Shown here: positions 1-6,250 of the stretch, one piece after another
How positions within the stretch are numbered: the stretch's first letter is position 1
Layout: each line of letters opens with the position of its first letter
DNA from: Chitinophagaceae bacterium
GTDB lineage: Bacteria > Bacteroidota > Bacteroidia > Chitinophagales > Chitinophagaceae
Length of the DNA stretch: 6,250 bases
NCBI GenBank assembly: GCA_025455245.1
Contig: JALOMX010000129.1
Location: forward strand, 1-6,250
Direction: 5' to 3'
Notes under the pieces: model-generated
Told to the model about the DNA's origin: nothing
Seen by the model: only the letters and a program-made list of their open reading frames with translations
Databases searched by the model: none
Translations under genes and position numbers: made by a program

Positions 1-1637
1 CGGTCAGTAACAATGATCAGTATGCGGTAGTTCAGTCAGATGGAAATCATATTGCATTTGTTGATATGCAAAAAGAGGAATTGATAAAGGAAGTTTATGA
101 CCATGATTATTTCGGAACGGATATTGTTATTTCTGATGATAATTGTCTTGTTGCCACTGCGGGGTTCGATAGCCGGATTCACCTGTACGATCCTGCAACG
201 GGGCAACGTTTACTGAATGTGTATGCCCCATTGGGCGAGGATTTTATCCTTGCCGATACTGCAGGCCATTACCTATCTTCAAAGAAAGCATTAAATGGTT
301 TGGTTTTTACATATAACGATAAGCCTTATGATTTTGAGCAGTTTGATCTATACCTGAACAGGCCCGATATTGTAATGAAGCAATTACCTTATGCTGATAA
401 AGCAATGATTACATCTTATGAAGCTGCTTATAAAAAAAGATTGAAGCGTTCGGGTATGACTGAACAAAATCAGATTGATTTTAAGGTGTTGCCAACCATC
501 ACCATAAGAAACAAATCTGCTGAACTGCTGAATACTTCCTCTGCTCAAACAATGCTTGATATTGAATGTGCAGGTGGAGAGGAGAATGTTGAGTTTTTGC
601 AGGTGCTTGTGAATAATAATCCTGTTTTTCCGGGAAGGGGAAAGCTACTGAGTCCGGCCAAATCGGTTCGTGATACGGTTAATATTCCTTTGGCTTACGG
701 ACGAAATACGGTTAAGATATTCTGCACTAATAGCAAAGGAATCAGTTCGATGAAAGAAACCATTGAAGTGAACTGCAGTTTCAGGGAACGTAAACCGATC
801 ACTTATTTTGTAGGCATAGCAGTGTCGGAATATAAAGACAGCAGCATGAATCTTCAGTATTCCGTGAAGGATGTTAGGGACCTTGTAAATACTTTCCGAA
901 AGATTTCGGATTCACTTGTGGTGGACACGCTCATAAACAGCAAGGCAACCACAGCCAATATTCTCAAGGTTAAGCAAAAGCTTAAAGGGCTGCAACCCGG
1001 TGACAGGGTCATTGTTGCCGTAACGGGTCATGGCCTGCTTGATGATCAGTTTGATTTTTATTATGCAACTTATGATATTGATTTTCAAAACCCGCGGGAC
1101 AGGGGATTGAAGTATGAAGAAATTGAAGGCCTTGCGGATGGCATCGCTGCTCAGAAGAAAATGATATTGATAGATGCATGCCATAGCGGTGCCCTTGATA
1201 AAGAGGAATTGAGCGGGGAATCGGGCATAGTGGTTGCGGCAGGCGATAGCGCAGGGGTTGTTAAAGGAACGAGGGGTATAGGCTTGAAAAGTAAACAGGA
1301 AAAGGCTCCGCTGAGAAATACATTTGAACTTATGCAATCGCAGTTTACAGATGTTGCCAACAACAATGGTTCCATTATTATTTCGGCTGCAGGGGGAATG
1401 GAATATGCATTTGAAAGTGAAGCATGGAACAACGGTGTGTTTACCTATTGTGTAAGGCGGGCCCTTGAAAACAAATTAGCAGATTATTCCATACATGGTA
1501 ATATGGATAACAATGTGACCATAATGGAACTGATGAATTATGTGAACGAACAGGTGCAGTCTTTGACCAAAGGAAAGCAGCGCCCTGTTAGTCGAAGGGA
1601 GAATCTCGCATTTGACTGGACCATTAATGAGAAATAG
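1..1637 (+). CDS. WD40-repeat caspase-like (peptidase C14) protein, 5'-partial
   Basis: Probable cysteine protease of the bacterial metacaspase/orthocaspase group. The reading frame is open from base 3, adding 21 residues (VSNNDQYAVV...) before the first in-window Met at base 66, so the true start lies outside. Numbering from that Met: a WD40 blade ends near residue 52 (FDSRIHLYDPATGQRLL), with part of another blade upstream; a linker spans about 55-145; an Ig-like beta-rich segment spans about 146-238; the caspase fold spans about 245-517. The catalytic dyad is visible as His322 (VTGHG) and Cys372 (IDACHSG). The small-subunit part carries SIIISAAGG (436-444) and NNGVFTY (455-461). Residues about 385-434 form a long loop with Lys/Arg, a possible autocleavage region (inference). 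No signal peptide can be judged because the N-terminus is missing. Substrate and trigger are unknown. The family call is firm; the physiological role is not. Confidence 0.88.
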   Translation, partial: VSNNDQYAVVQSDGNHIAFVDMQKEELIKEVYDHDYFGTDIVISDDNCLVATAGFDSRIHLYDPATGQRLLNVYAPLGEDFILADTAGHYLSSKKALNGLVFTYNDKPYDFEQFDLYLNRPDIVMKQLPYADKAMITSYEAAYKKRLKRSGMTEQNQIDFKVLPTITIRNKSAELLNTSSAQTMLDIECAGGEENVEFLQVLVNNNPVFPGRGKLLSPAKSVRDTVNIPLAYGRNTVKIFCTNSKGISSMKETIEVNCSFRERKPITYFVGIAVSEYKDSSMNLQYSVKDVRDLVNTFRKISDSLVVDTLINSKATTANILKVKQKLKGLQPGDRVIVAVTGHGLLDDQFDFYYATYDIDFQNPRDRGLKYEEIEGLADGIAAQKKMILIDACHSGALDKEELSGESGIVVAAGDSAGVVKGTRGIGLKSKQEKAPLRNTFELMQSQFTDVANNNGSIIISAAGGMEYAFESEAWNNGVFTYCVRRALENKLADYSIHGNMDNNVTIMELMNYVNEQVQSLTKGKQRPVSRRENLAFDWTINEK

Positions 1638-1669
1638 CCATCAGCCGGAAAAATTAAAATTTTTATCTC

Positions 1670-1700
1670 TTGAATTATTGTTATCAATGGATTATTTTTA
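1670..1700 (+). promoter_or_regulatory. Possible Bacteroidota-type promoter upstream of ppk2
   Basis: The 78-base gap between the caspase stop and the PPK2 start contains TTG at 1670-1672, a 20-base spacer, and TATTTTTA at 1693-1700. The known Bacteroidota sigma factor consensus is a -33 TTG and a -7 TAnnTTTG box about 17-23 bases apart; the second box here differs only in its last base. This would place a transcript start close to 1705 with a leader of about 10 bases. The region is very AT-rich, so such a match can occur by chance. If it is not real, ppk2 would depend on read-through from the caspase gene. Confidence 0.3.
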
Positions 1701-1715
1701 TGAAAATTATTACTT

Positions 1716-2615
1716 ATGAGTTTTGATAAAGCGCTTGCTGCCATGTTGGTGCCTCCGGGTAAAAAAATAAAACTGAAAAATTATCCAACCGATTTTAAGC
1801 AAAAGGATAAGGGGATATCGAAGGAAGAAGCCGCAAGACGAATGGAAGAAGGAATGGCGCATTTTAAGGAAATGCAGGATATGCTCTATGCTTCAAAAAG
1901 CCACAATGTGTTAATTGTAATACAGGCAATGGATGCAGCAGGGAAAGATAGCGCCGTAAAACATGTTATGAGCGGTCTTAATCCCGTAAGCGTTAAAGTA
2001 CATGCGTATAAAGCTCCAAGTGATGAGGAAAGGGCACATGATTATTTATGGCGGCACAATCTTGACCTGCCTGCCCGGGGAGAAATAGGCATTTTTGTAC
2101 GCAGTCATTACGAAAATGTTCTTGCCTGCAAGGTTCATCCCGAGTTTGTGCTTGGGGAAAATATTCCGCATATTGATGATGTAAAAAAGATTGATAAGAA
2201 GTTTTGGGAAATGCGTTACCGGCAAATTAATGATTGGGAAAGGCATCTCACCGAAAATGGAACCACGATCATAAAAATCTTTTTGTTCAACAGTAAGGAT
2301 GAACAGAAAAAGCAGTTTATGGAACGGATTGACGATCCTGAAAAAAACTGGAAATTCAGTCTGAGTGATTTAAAAGAGCGGGCGCTTTGGGATCAGTATA
2401 TGGATGCCTATGAAAGTATGTTCAACCATACAAGCACAGAATGGGCGCCATGGCATATTATTCCTGCCAATGACCGCTGGTTTTCGAGAATAGCCCTTGG
2501 GGCCATCATTTACAGGCGGTTTAAAACACTGAAGCTGAAGTATCCTGTAGTGAGCAATGAGCAAAAGAAAAAATTGCAGGATGCCAAAAAAGTGTTGATT
2601 GCTGAAAAGGATTAA
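1716..2615 (+). CDS. ppk2: Polyphosphate kinase 2 family protein (polyphosphate:nucleotide phosphotransferase)
   Basis: Soluble cytoplasmic enzyme that transfers phosphate between inorganic polyphosphate and AMP, ADP or GDP-type nucleotides. The 299-residue single-domain form with an N-terminal extension resembles class III enzymes, which can use AMP and ADP; the class is inferred from overall similarity. A P-loop sits at about 70-83 (QAMDAAGKDSAVKH). It is followed by MSGLNP (85-90), the APSDEERAHDYLWR stretch (100-113), and the Walker B-like motif FVRSHYENVL (127-136). The lid helix region with Arg and Lys residues lies at about 196-225, and the C-terminal WAPWHIIPANDRWFSR motif at 243-258. 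The motif usually reads NRSHYE or DRS; here the first residue is Val128. The ATG at 1716 fits the family start near a short basic N-terminus; the ATG at 1700 is out of frame and soon stops. The gene converges on uvrC with 8 bases between stops. Confidence 0.93.
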   Translation: MSFDKALAAMLVPPGKKIKLKNYPTDFKQKDKGISKEEAARRMEEGMAHFKEMQDMLYASKSHNVLIVIQAMDAAGKDSAVKHVMSGLNPVSVKVHAYKAPSDEERAHDYLWRHNLDLPARGEIGIFVRSHYENVLACKVHPEFVLGENIPHIDDVKKIDKKFWEMRYRQINDWERHLTENGTTIIKIFLFNSKDEQKKQFMERIDDPEKNWKFSLSDLKERALWDQYMDAYESMFNHTSTEWAPWHIIPANDRWFSRIALGAIIYRRFKTLKLKYPVVSNEQKKKLQDAKKVLIAEKD

Positions 2616-2623
2616 TTCCCGAT

Positions 2624-4432
2624 TCAGGCAGATGCATTAAAATAATCAAGAATCAATTGGGCACGCGAAGTGCCTGCAATAGCAGCAAGGTCTTCAAGAC
2701 TTGCTGCTTTTATTTTTTTAACCGATTTAAAATGTTTCAACAATTGATTGGCTGTTGTTTTGCCAATGCCTTTAATATTTTCAAGTTCGTTTACAAAGGT
2801 TCCTTTACTGCGCTGTTGCCTGTGGAATGTGATGCCGAACCTGTGTACTTCATCGCGTATTCGCCGGATGAATTTCAGGCTTTGGCTGTTCCAGTCCAGT
2901 TTCAGACTTTCACTGTCTCCCGGAAAGAAAATCTCCTCTTCATTTTTGGCAAGGCCCACCACCGTAAATGCTCCGTCAAGTTCAAGTGTTTTGATTGCTT
3001 TCAGTGCAGCACCAAGCTGACCCTTTCCTCCGTCGATAATCACAAGCTGCGGAAAAGGTAGCTTTTCTTCTTTAAGCCTTTTATACCTTCGGTAAACCGC
3101 CTCTTCCATGGTTGCAAAGTCATTGATGCCGGTAACTGTTTTGACATTAAATTTCCGGTAGTCATTTTTACTTGGCAGTCCGTTTTTAAAACATACCATG
3201 GCAGATACCGGAAACTTTCCCTGGAAATTTGAATTATCAAAACATTCAATATGTTCGGGGAGATCAGGCAATCTTAGATCAACCATTACCTGTTCCAAAA
3301 GCTGCAACCTCGTTTCTTCTGTTTGTGCTTCCGTATGGAGCATCTTTTTCCGACGGATCTCATCAAGGAATATCAGGACATTCTTTTTCGAAAGGTCGAG
3401 CAGCTTCTTTTTTTCGCCGGAATTACCTGTAGTGATCTTAATTTTTTTATCAGGGTATTCAATGTCATAAGGCACTACTATTTCATCTGCAAGGCTGTTA
3501 AAATTGTCGCGGATACGCGCAATAGCATAAATCAGCACTTCAGATTCATCTTCATCCAGGTTTGTCTTTAGGCGTTGCGTATGCGTTTGAACAATGGTGC
3601 CTTCCCGAACCATCAGGAAGTTTACATAGGCAAGCTCCCCATCTTTATGAATGTTGAATACATCAAGGTCTGAAAGCTTTTGACTTACAATAATTGATCT
3701 GGCTTTATAGTTTTCAAGGTGTTCGAGTTTTTTCTGAATGACCGCTGCCTTCTCAAAGGCAAGATCTTCTACATGTTTTTTCAGTTCCTGCTGATAGTGT
3801 TTTTGAATATCTCCGAGTTTTCCTTTTAAAATCTGTTTAAGGTAGCCAAGGCCTTCATTGTAGTTGTGCTCGGTTTGTAAACCGGCACAGGGGCCTTTGC
3901 AATTTCCGAGATGGTATTCGAGGCAAACTTTGAACTTGCGCGCTTCAATATTTTTTGTTGTCAGAGGCAACCTGCAGGTGCGCAACTGTACGTGTTGCCT
4001 GATAAAGGTGAGTAATTCCCTCACCCGGGCAACCGAAGTAAAAGGGCCAAGGTATTCGCTTCCGTCATTTATTTTTCTGCGGGTAAGAAAAACCCTTGGG
4101 AAGGGCTCTTTTTTAATAACAATATAGGGATATGATTTATCATCCTTCAGGTCTATATTGAATCGTGGCTGTAATTCCTTGATCAGGGCATTCTCGAGAA
4201 AAAATGCATCCTGTTCCGAATCAACTACGGTAAATTCAATTTTCCGTATCCGCTGAACAAGTTCATGGGTTTTATAACCGGTGAATGTTTTGGTGAAATA
4301 ACTGCTTACCCTTTTACGAAGGTCTTTTGCTTTGCCAACGTAAATGATTGTATTCTCCTTGTCGAAATATTTATATACCCCCGGCTCATGCGGAATACTG
4401 CCGGCTATTGTTTTAAATTCTTCCTGAGTCAT
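2624..4432 (-). CDS. uvrC: Excinuclease ABC subunit C (UvrC)
   Basis: Dual-incision nuclease of nucleotide excision repair: it binds the UvrB-DNA lesion complex and cuts 3' and then 5' of the damage. The length of 602 residues is normal. The N-terminal GIY-YIG domain covers about 14-95, with GVY (18-20), YVG (31-33), Arg39 and Glu80. Four Cys (153, 170, 178, 182) match the cluster reported to hold an Fe-S centre in E. coli UvrC. A UVR/UvrB-binding helix pair lies at about 212-246. The RNase H-like C-terminal nuclease keeps all four expected acidic/His residues: Asp399, Asp438, Asp467 (IDGGKGQ) and His530 (RDEVHRF). Tandem helix-hairpin-helix motifs occupy about 548-597. The first nuclease motif reads FDNSN rather than FDISH, which I recall as usual in Bacteroidota. 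The ATG at 4432 lies 7 bases after the upstream lipoprotein stop, indicating co-transcription and possible translational coupling. No defect is seen. Confidence 0.98.
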   Translation of the reverse strand: MTQEEFKTIAGSIPHEPGVYKYFDKENTIIYVGKAKDLRKRVSSYFTKTFTGYKTHELVQRIRKIEFTVVDSEQDAFFLENALIKELQPRFNIDLKDDKSYPYIVIKKEPFPRVFLTRRKINDGSEYLGPFTSVARVRELLTFIRQHVQLRTCRLPLTTKNIEARKFKVCLEYHLGNCKGPCAGLQTEHNYNEGLGYLKQILKGKLGDIQKHYQQELKKHVEDLAFEKAAVIQKKLEHLENYKARSIIVSQKLSDLDVFNIHKDGELAYVNFLMVREGTIVQTHTQRLKTNLDEDESEVLIYAIARIRDNFNSLADEIVVPYDIEYPDKKIKITTGNSGEKKKLLDLSKKNVLIFLDEIRRKKMLHTEAQTEETRLQLLEQVMVDLRLPDLPEHIECFDNSNFQGKFPVSAMVCFKNGLPSKNDYRKFNVKTVTGINDFATMEEAVYRRYKRLKEEKLPFPQLVIIDGGKGQLGAALKAIKTLELDGAFTVVGLAKNEEEIFFPGDSESLKLDWNSQSLKFIRRIRDEVHRFGITFHRQQRSKGTFVNELENIKGIGKTTANQLLKHFKSVKKIKAASLEDLAAIAGTSRAQLILDYFNASA

Positions 4433-4439
4433 ACTGCTT

Positions 4440-5057
4440 TTACTCCAGTGGTTTATCCCAGATAATTTTCAAGACCCTGTTGTAAGATGAATTATCCTTT
4501 TTGGTGATGACTTCGCTGATCTGAAAATTCATTTTGTCTTTCCACAGAAGCATTTGTTCTACACTACTATCTGCTTCGGCAAATTGTTTACGGAGGATAA
4601 CATTTTTTACCCCATTATTTTCAGGATTCACGAGAATATTGGCCTGTTGTAGTTTTTGTTCGGGAAATTTTGAAGTTATGGAGAATGTAACAAGGCCGAG
4701 CGAAAGATCGTTAAAGCTTGTTTCAATAAATTGATTACGTATGGATTTTTCATTTGGGTCAATTTCAAGAAAAGGTTGTGCTTCCTTTTTTAGAACTTCC
4801 CTTGAAACATAACCGGAATCAATGGTCTTCCCATTTACTGTAAGAATTCTTTCTATTGCATAGGGAATGGTATCCACCATTTCAAGTTGCGCCCTGATAT
4901 AATCCGGATATGGGTAAACCGGATCTTTTGTATTGATCGAAGAGTCAACGGGAGCAACAAAATTGCTGAAGTCGCCATCATTTTGTGGCTGTTGATTGCT
5001 TTGGCAGGAAAGCAAAAGGAATACTGCTGCTAAAGAAAAAATTTGTTGCATACGCAT
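4440..5057 (-). CDS. Small envelope lipoprotein of unknown function
   Basis: I do not recognise a named family. The 205-residue product starts with a short signal peptide (hydrophobic stretch at about 6-16) ending in the lipobox LLSC, with lipidated Cys18, the only Cys in the protein. The residues after Cys18 (QSNQQPQNDGDF) lack an early run of acidic residues like the Bacteroidota surface-export signal, so periplasm-facing anchoring is more likely (inference). The mature part has a Pro/Asp-rich linker to about residue 52, then a compact alternating beta/helix domain (about 55-205) without transmembrane segments or recognisable catalytic motifs. Met3 is an alternative start (base 5051); both keep the signal peptide. 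It lies 58 bases downstream of the beta-barrel gene and 7 bases before uvrC, so it is very likely cotranscribed with uvrC. No repair role can be inferred from this alone. Confidence 0.85.
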   Translation of the reverse strand: MRMQQIFSLAAVFLLLSCQSNQQPQNDGDFSNFVAPVDSSINTKDPVYPYPDYIRAQLEMVDTIPYAIERILTVNGKTIDSGYVSREVLKKEAQPFLEIDPNEKSIRNQFIETSFNDLSLGLVTFSITSKFPEQKLQQANILVNPENNGVKNVILRKQFAEADSSVEQMLLWKDKMNFQISEVITKKDNSSYNRVLKIIWDKPLE

Positions 5058-5062
5058 GGCAA

Positions 5063-5070
5063 CAAAACTA
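5063..5070 (-). promoter_or_regulatory. Possible -7 box (TAGTTTTG) for the lipoprotein-uvrC unit
   Basis: On the minus strand the gap before the lipoprotein gene contains TAGTTTTG, an exact match to the Bacteroidota -7 consensus TAnnTTTG. The expected -33 position, about 20 bases upstream, shows only TTTTCA rather than TTG, so support is partial. The box ends 5 bases before the ATG at 5057, so a transcript from it would be leaderless or nearly so; use of Met3 (base 5051) would leave a leader of a few bases. If functional it would let the lipoprotein and uvrC be expressed independently of the beta-barrel gene. Confidence 0.25.
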
Positions 5071-5071
5071 C

Positions 5072-5086
5072 ATGCCGCAAGGGCAT
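5072..5086 (-). other. Short inverted repeat in the barrel-lipoprotein gap
   Basis: A 5-bp perfect stem (ATGCC / GGCAT) with a 5-base loop lies about 30 bases after the beta-barrel stop. On the minus strand it is followed by GTAGTTTTG, a poor U-tract, so it would be at best a weak terminator for the barrel transcript. It lies directly upstream of the candidate -7 box. An adjacent all-AT inverted repeat (TTTTAT 5086-5091 / ATAAAA 5097-5102) is weaker still. The rest of the 58-base gap shows nothing recognisable. Confidence 0.2.
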
Positions 5087-5115
5087 TTTATGAAAAATAA
5101 AACCTTCGGGATAAA

Positions 5116-6250
5116 TTATTTTAGTGTTTTTACAACACCCACCTTAAGTCCATAATCAATCAGGTGCTCACGAATTGGATAGGCGCTTGTAGTTCCGGGT
5201 AGCATTTGATACCGGATCTGCGGGCCTGCCTGCCAGGTTACACCGCCGGCATCAAAACTTACAAAGGCTTCAACAGCTGTATTTATATTGAACTTTCTGT
5301 CAAGTTCAGGTTGTTTCATATAGTTTTTGTAATCGGCAGAAAGTACATAACTATTGTTGCTTAACTGATAGGTTAGCTGACCTGAGGCTGAAATGAAAAA
5401 GCCGAATTTGTTCAATTGGGCCATCTTCAGGTCAAATCCTATAGGTATGGCAACCTGCAATGAATTGCTTGATAAGTTGAGCTCACGATAACCTGTTTGC
5501 GAACTGATGTTGGTGAAACGTACTACAGAGTCAATGCCATTGCCTCTGTTAAGGGTAAGAATAGCAGGCTGCATATTGGTGGCATATGCTTCAATTCCGT
5601 ATTGACGATAGTTGATTTGTAATCCTGTTTTCAGCCGGAAATTGTCAGAAAGACGATACAGCACCGATGCACCGATTTCCATTCCCATTTTGGCATTGTG
5701 CCTGACAAACTGGTTGACCGAATTGGTGATATAAGGGGCTAAAGGACCATTGATCGATGATGGGTCATCAACATATTTATTATCTTCCAATAAATATCGG
5801 TAGCTGATCGATGGAGTGGCATACACCTGAATAGCCCAACGATTATTCCTTTGAGAATTTAATTGCTTGCCAAACGAAACAGGGCCATATCCCAAACTTG
5901 TCTCAATAAATGACTTTTCAAAGAGGGGTTCATTTCCGGAAGCAGCATATTCAAATTTTTCAGGAGTATTCGCCGGTTGTATATCCAATCCATGGGTAGT
6001 TGAAACTTCAGAAGCCAGTGTCAGTGGTTTTTTGTTATCTGATGTCCCTGTTGTTGTATTTTCTTCAAAACCTGAACTGATCACAGATTTATCAGGCCTT
6101 TCTGTATTGAGGGCTTCCTCAGCATTTTCCAAATGGGCAACTTCGGCCGAACCAACGGGATTTGACTGCACCAGCTCAATTTCGTTGGCAGCATTTGCCT
6201 TGCTCTGAAGCATTACCGGTTCCTTTAATGGTATATGGCCGAGTGAATGT
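5116..6250 (-). CDS. Outer-membrane beta-barrel (PorT-like) protein, N-terminus outside window
   Basis: The frame stays open from the Met at 6213 to the window edge (adding ...HSLGHIPLKEPV), so the gene is probably 5'-partial and that Met internal. Numbering from it: residues 1-95 are a hydrophilic, Glu/Ser/Thr/Asn-rich low-complexity linker; residues about 125-365 are a chain of amphipathic beta strands with alternating polarity (WAIQVYATPSISYRY 126-140, FRLKTGLQINYRQYGIEAY 192-210, WQAGPQIRYQML 327-338, YGLKVGVVKTL at the end). This is the pattern of the PorT/outer-membrane beta-barrel family in Bacteroidota. Related Chitinophagaceae proteins, as I recall them, have a cytoplasmic N-terminal part and one membrane helix ahead of such a linker; that part cannot be seen here. 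The role is unknown; an envelope protein is all that can be claimed. The lipoprotein gene follows after 58 bases on the same strand. Confidence 0.78.
   Translation of the reverse strand, partial: HSLGHIPLKEPVMLQSKANAANEIELVQSNPVGSAEVAHLENAEEALNTERPDKSVISSGFEENTTTGTSDNKKPLTLASEVSTTHGLDIQPANTPEKFEYAASGNEPLFEKSFIETSLGYGPVSFGKQLNSQRNNRWAIQVYATPSISYRYLLEDNKYVDDPSSINGPLAPYITNSVNQFVRHNAKMGMEIGASVLYRLSDNFRLKTGLQINYRQYGIEAYATNMQPAILTLNRGNGIDSVVRFTNISSQTGYRELNLSSNSLQVAIPIGFDLKMAQLNKFGFFISASGQLTYQLSNNSYVLSADYKNYMKQPELDRKFNINTAVEAFVSFDAGGVTWQAGPQIRYQMLPGTTSAYPIREHLIDYGLKVGVVKTLK

Noticed and set aside
912..1337. 141-codon open frame on the minus strand inside the caspase gene
   Set aside because: It lies wholly opposite a well-conserved protease domain, has Cys/Phe/Ile-rich shadow composition and shows no recognisable motif.
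1649..1664. AT-only inverted repeat (AAAAAT / ATTTTT) followed by T-rich sequence after the caspase stop, considered as a terminator
   Set aside because: The stem has no GC pairs and is only 6 bp in an AT-rich gap, so it is too weak to call as a terminator.
1..2615. Caspase-like gene next to ppk2 as a possible two-gene defence or cell-death module
   Set aside because: A 78-base gap with its own possible promoter separates them. PPK2 is a common housekeeping-type enzyme, and no nuclease, toxin, nucleotide cyclase or other defence signature is present in the window.
2657..3061. 134-codon open frame on the + strand opposite uvrC
   Set aside because: It mirrors the highly conserved UvrC C-terminal nuclease and HhH region, and the Cys/Phe-rich translation is typical of a shadow frame.
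4163..4432. GIY-YIG domain considered as a stand-alone homing-type endonuclease
   Set aside because: The frame continues without a break through the UVR, RNase H-like and HhH domains, so it is the N-terminus of an intact UvrC.
5867..6208. 113-codon open frame on the + strand opposite the beta-barrel gene
   Set aside because: It is antisense to the linker of the barrel protein. Its Ser/Val-rich composition follows from the complementary codons, and no domain or start signal is seen.

Overview
The window looks like an ordinary chromosomal segment of a Bacteroidota bacterium, most likely family Chitinophagaceae. The evidence is moderate-to-low GC by eye, no obvious Shine-Dalgarno sequences, a WD40-plus-caspase protein of a type common in this phylum, a lipoprotein with an LLSC lipobox, a PorT-like outer-membrane beta-barrel, and a UvrC carrying the FDNSN form of its first nuclease motif. 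The taxonomic call is from memory of these families; no search was run.

Layout. On the + strand, bases 1-1637 hold the 3' part of a WD40/caspase-like (C14 clan) protein gene that enters from outside the window. A 78-base gap with a possible Bacteroidota-type promoter follows, then a complete class III-like polyphosphate kinase 2 gene (1716-2615). This arm converges on a minus-strand run, with only 8 bases between the two stop codons. Read in its own direction, the minus-strand run is a beta-barrel gene that enters from the right edge (6250-5116), a 58-base gap, a small lipoprotein gene (5057-4440), a 7-base gap, and full-length uvrC (4432-2624). The last two are almost certainly co-transcribed.

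Function. UvrC makes the dual incisions of nucleotide excision repair. PPK2 makes nucleoside di- or triphosphates from polyphosphate. The caspase-like protein is a probable Cys protease with WD40 sensing or scaffold repeats. The lipoprotein and barrel are envelope proteins of unknown role. Apart from the tight lipoprotein-uvrC spacing, nothing in the sequence ties these genes to one pathway.

There are no tRNA or rRNA genes, CRISPR arrays, insertion sequences or long repeats. No intergenic stretch exceeds 78 bases. I see no convincing undescribed multi-gene system. The points most worth a second look are the intact caspase dyad with its long basic loop, and a Val at a normally Asn/Asp position in the PPK2 Walker B-like motif.
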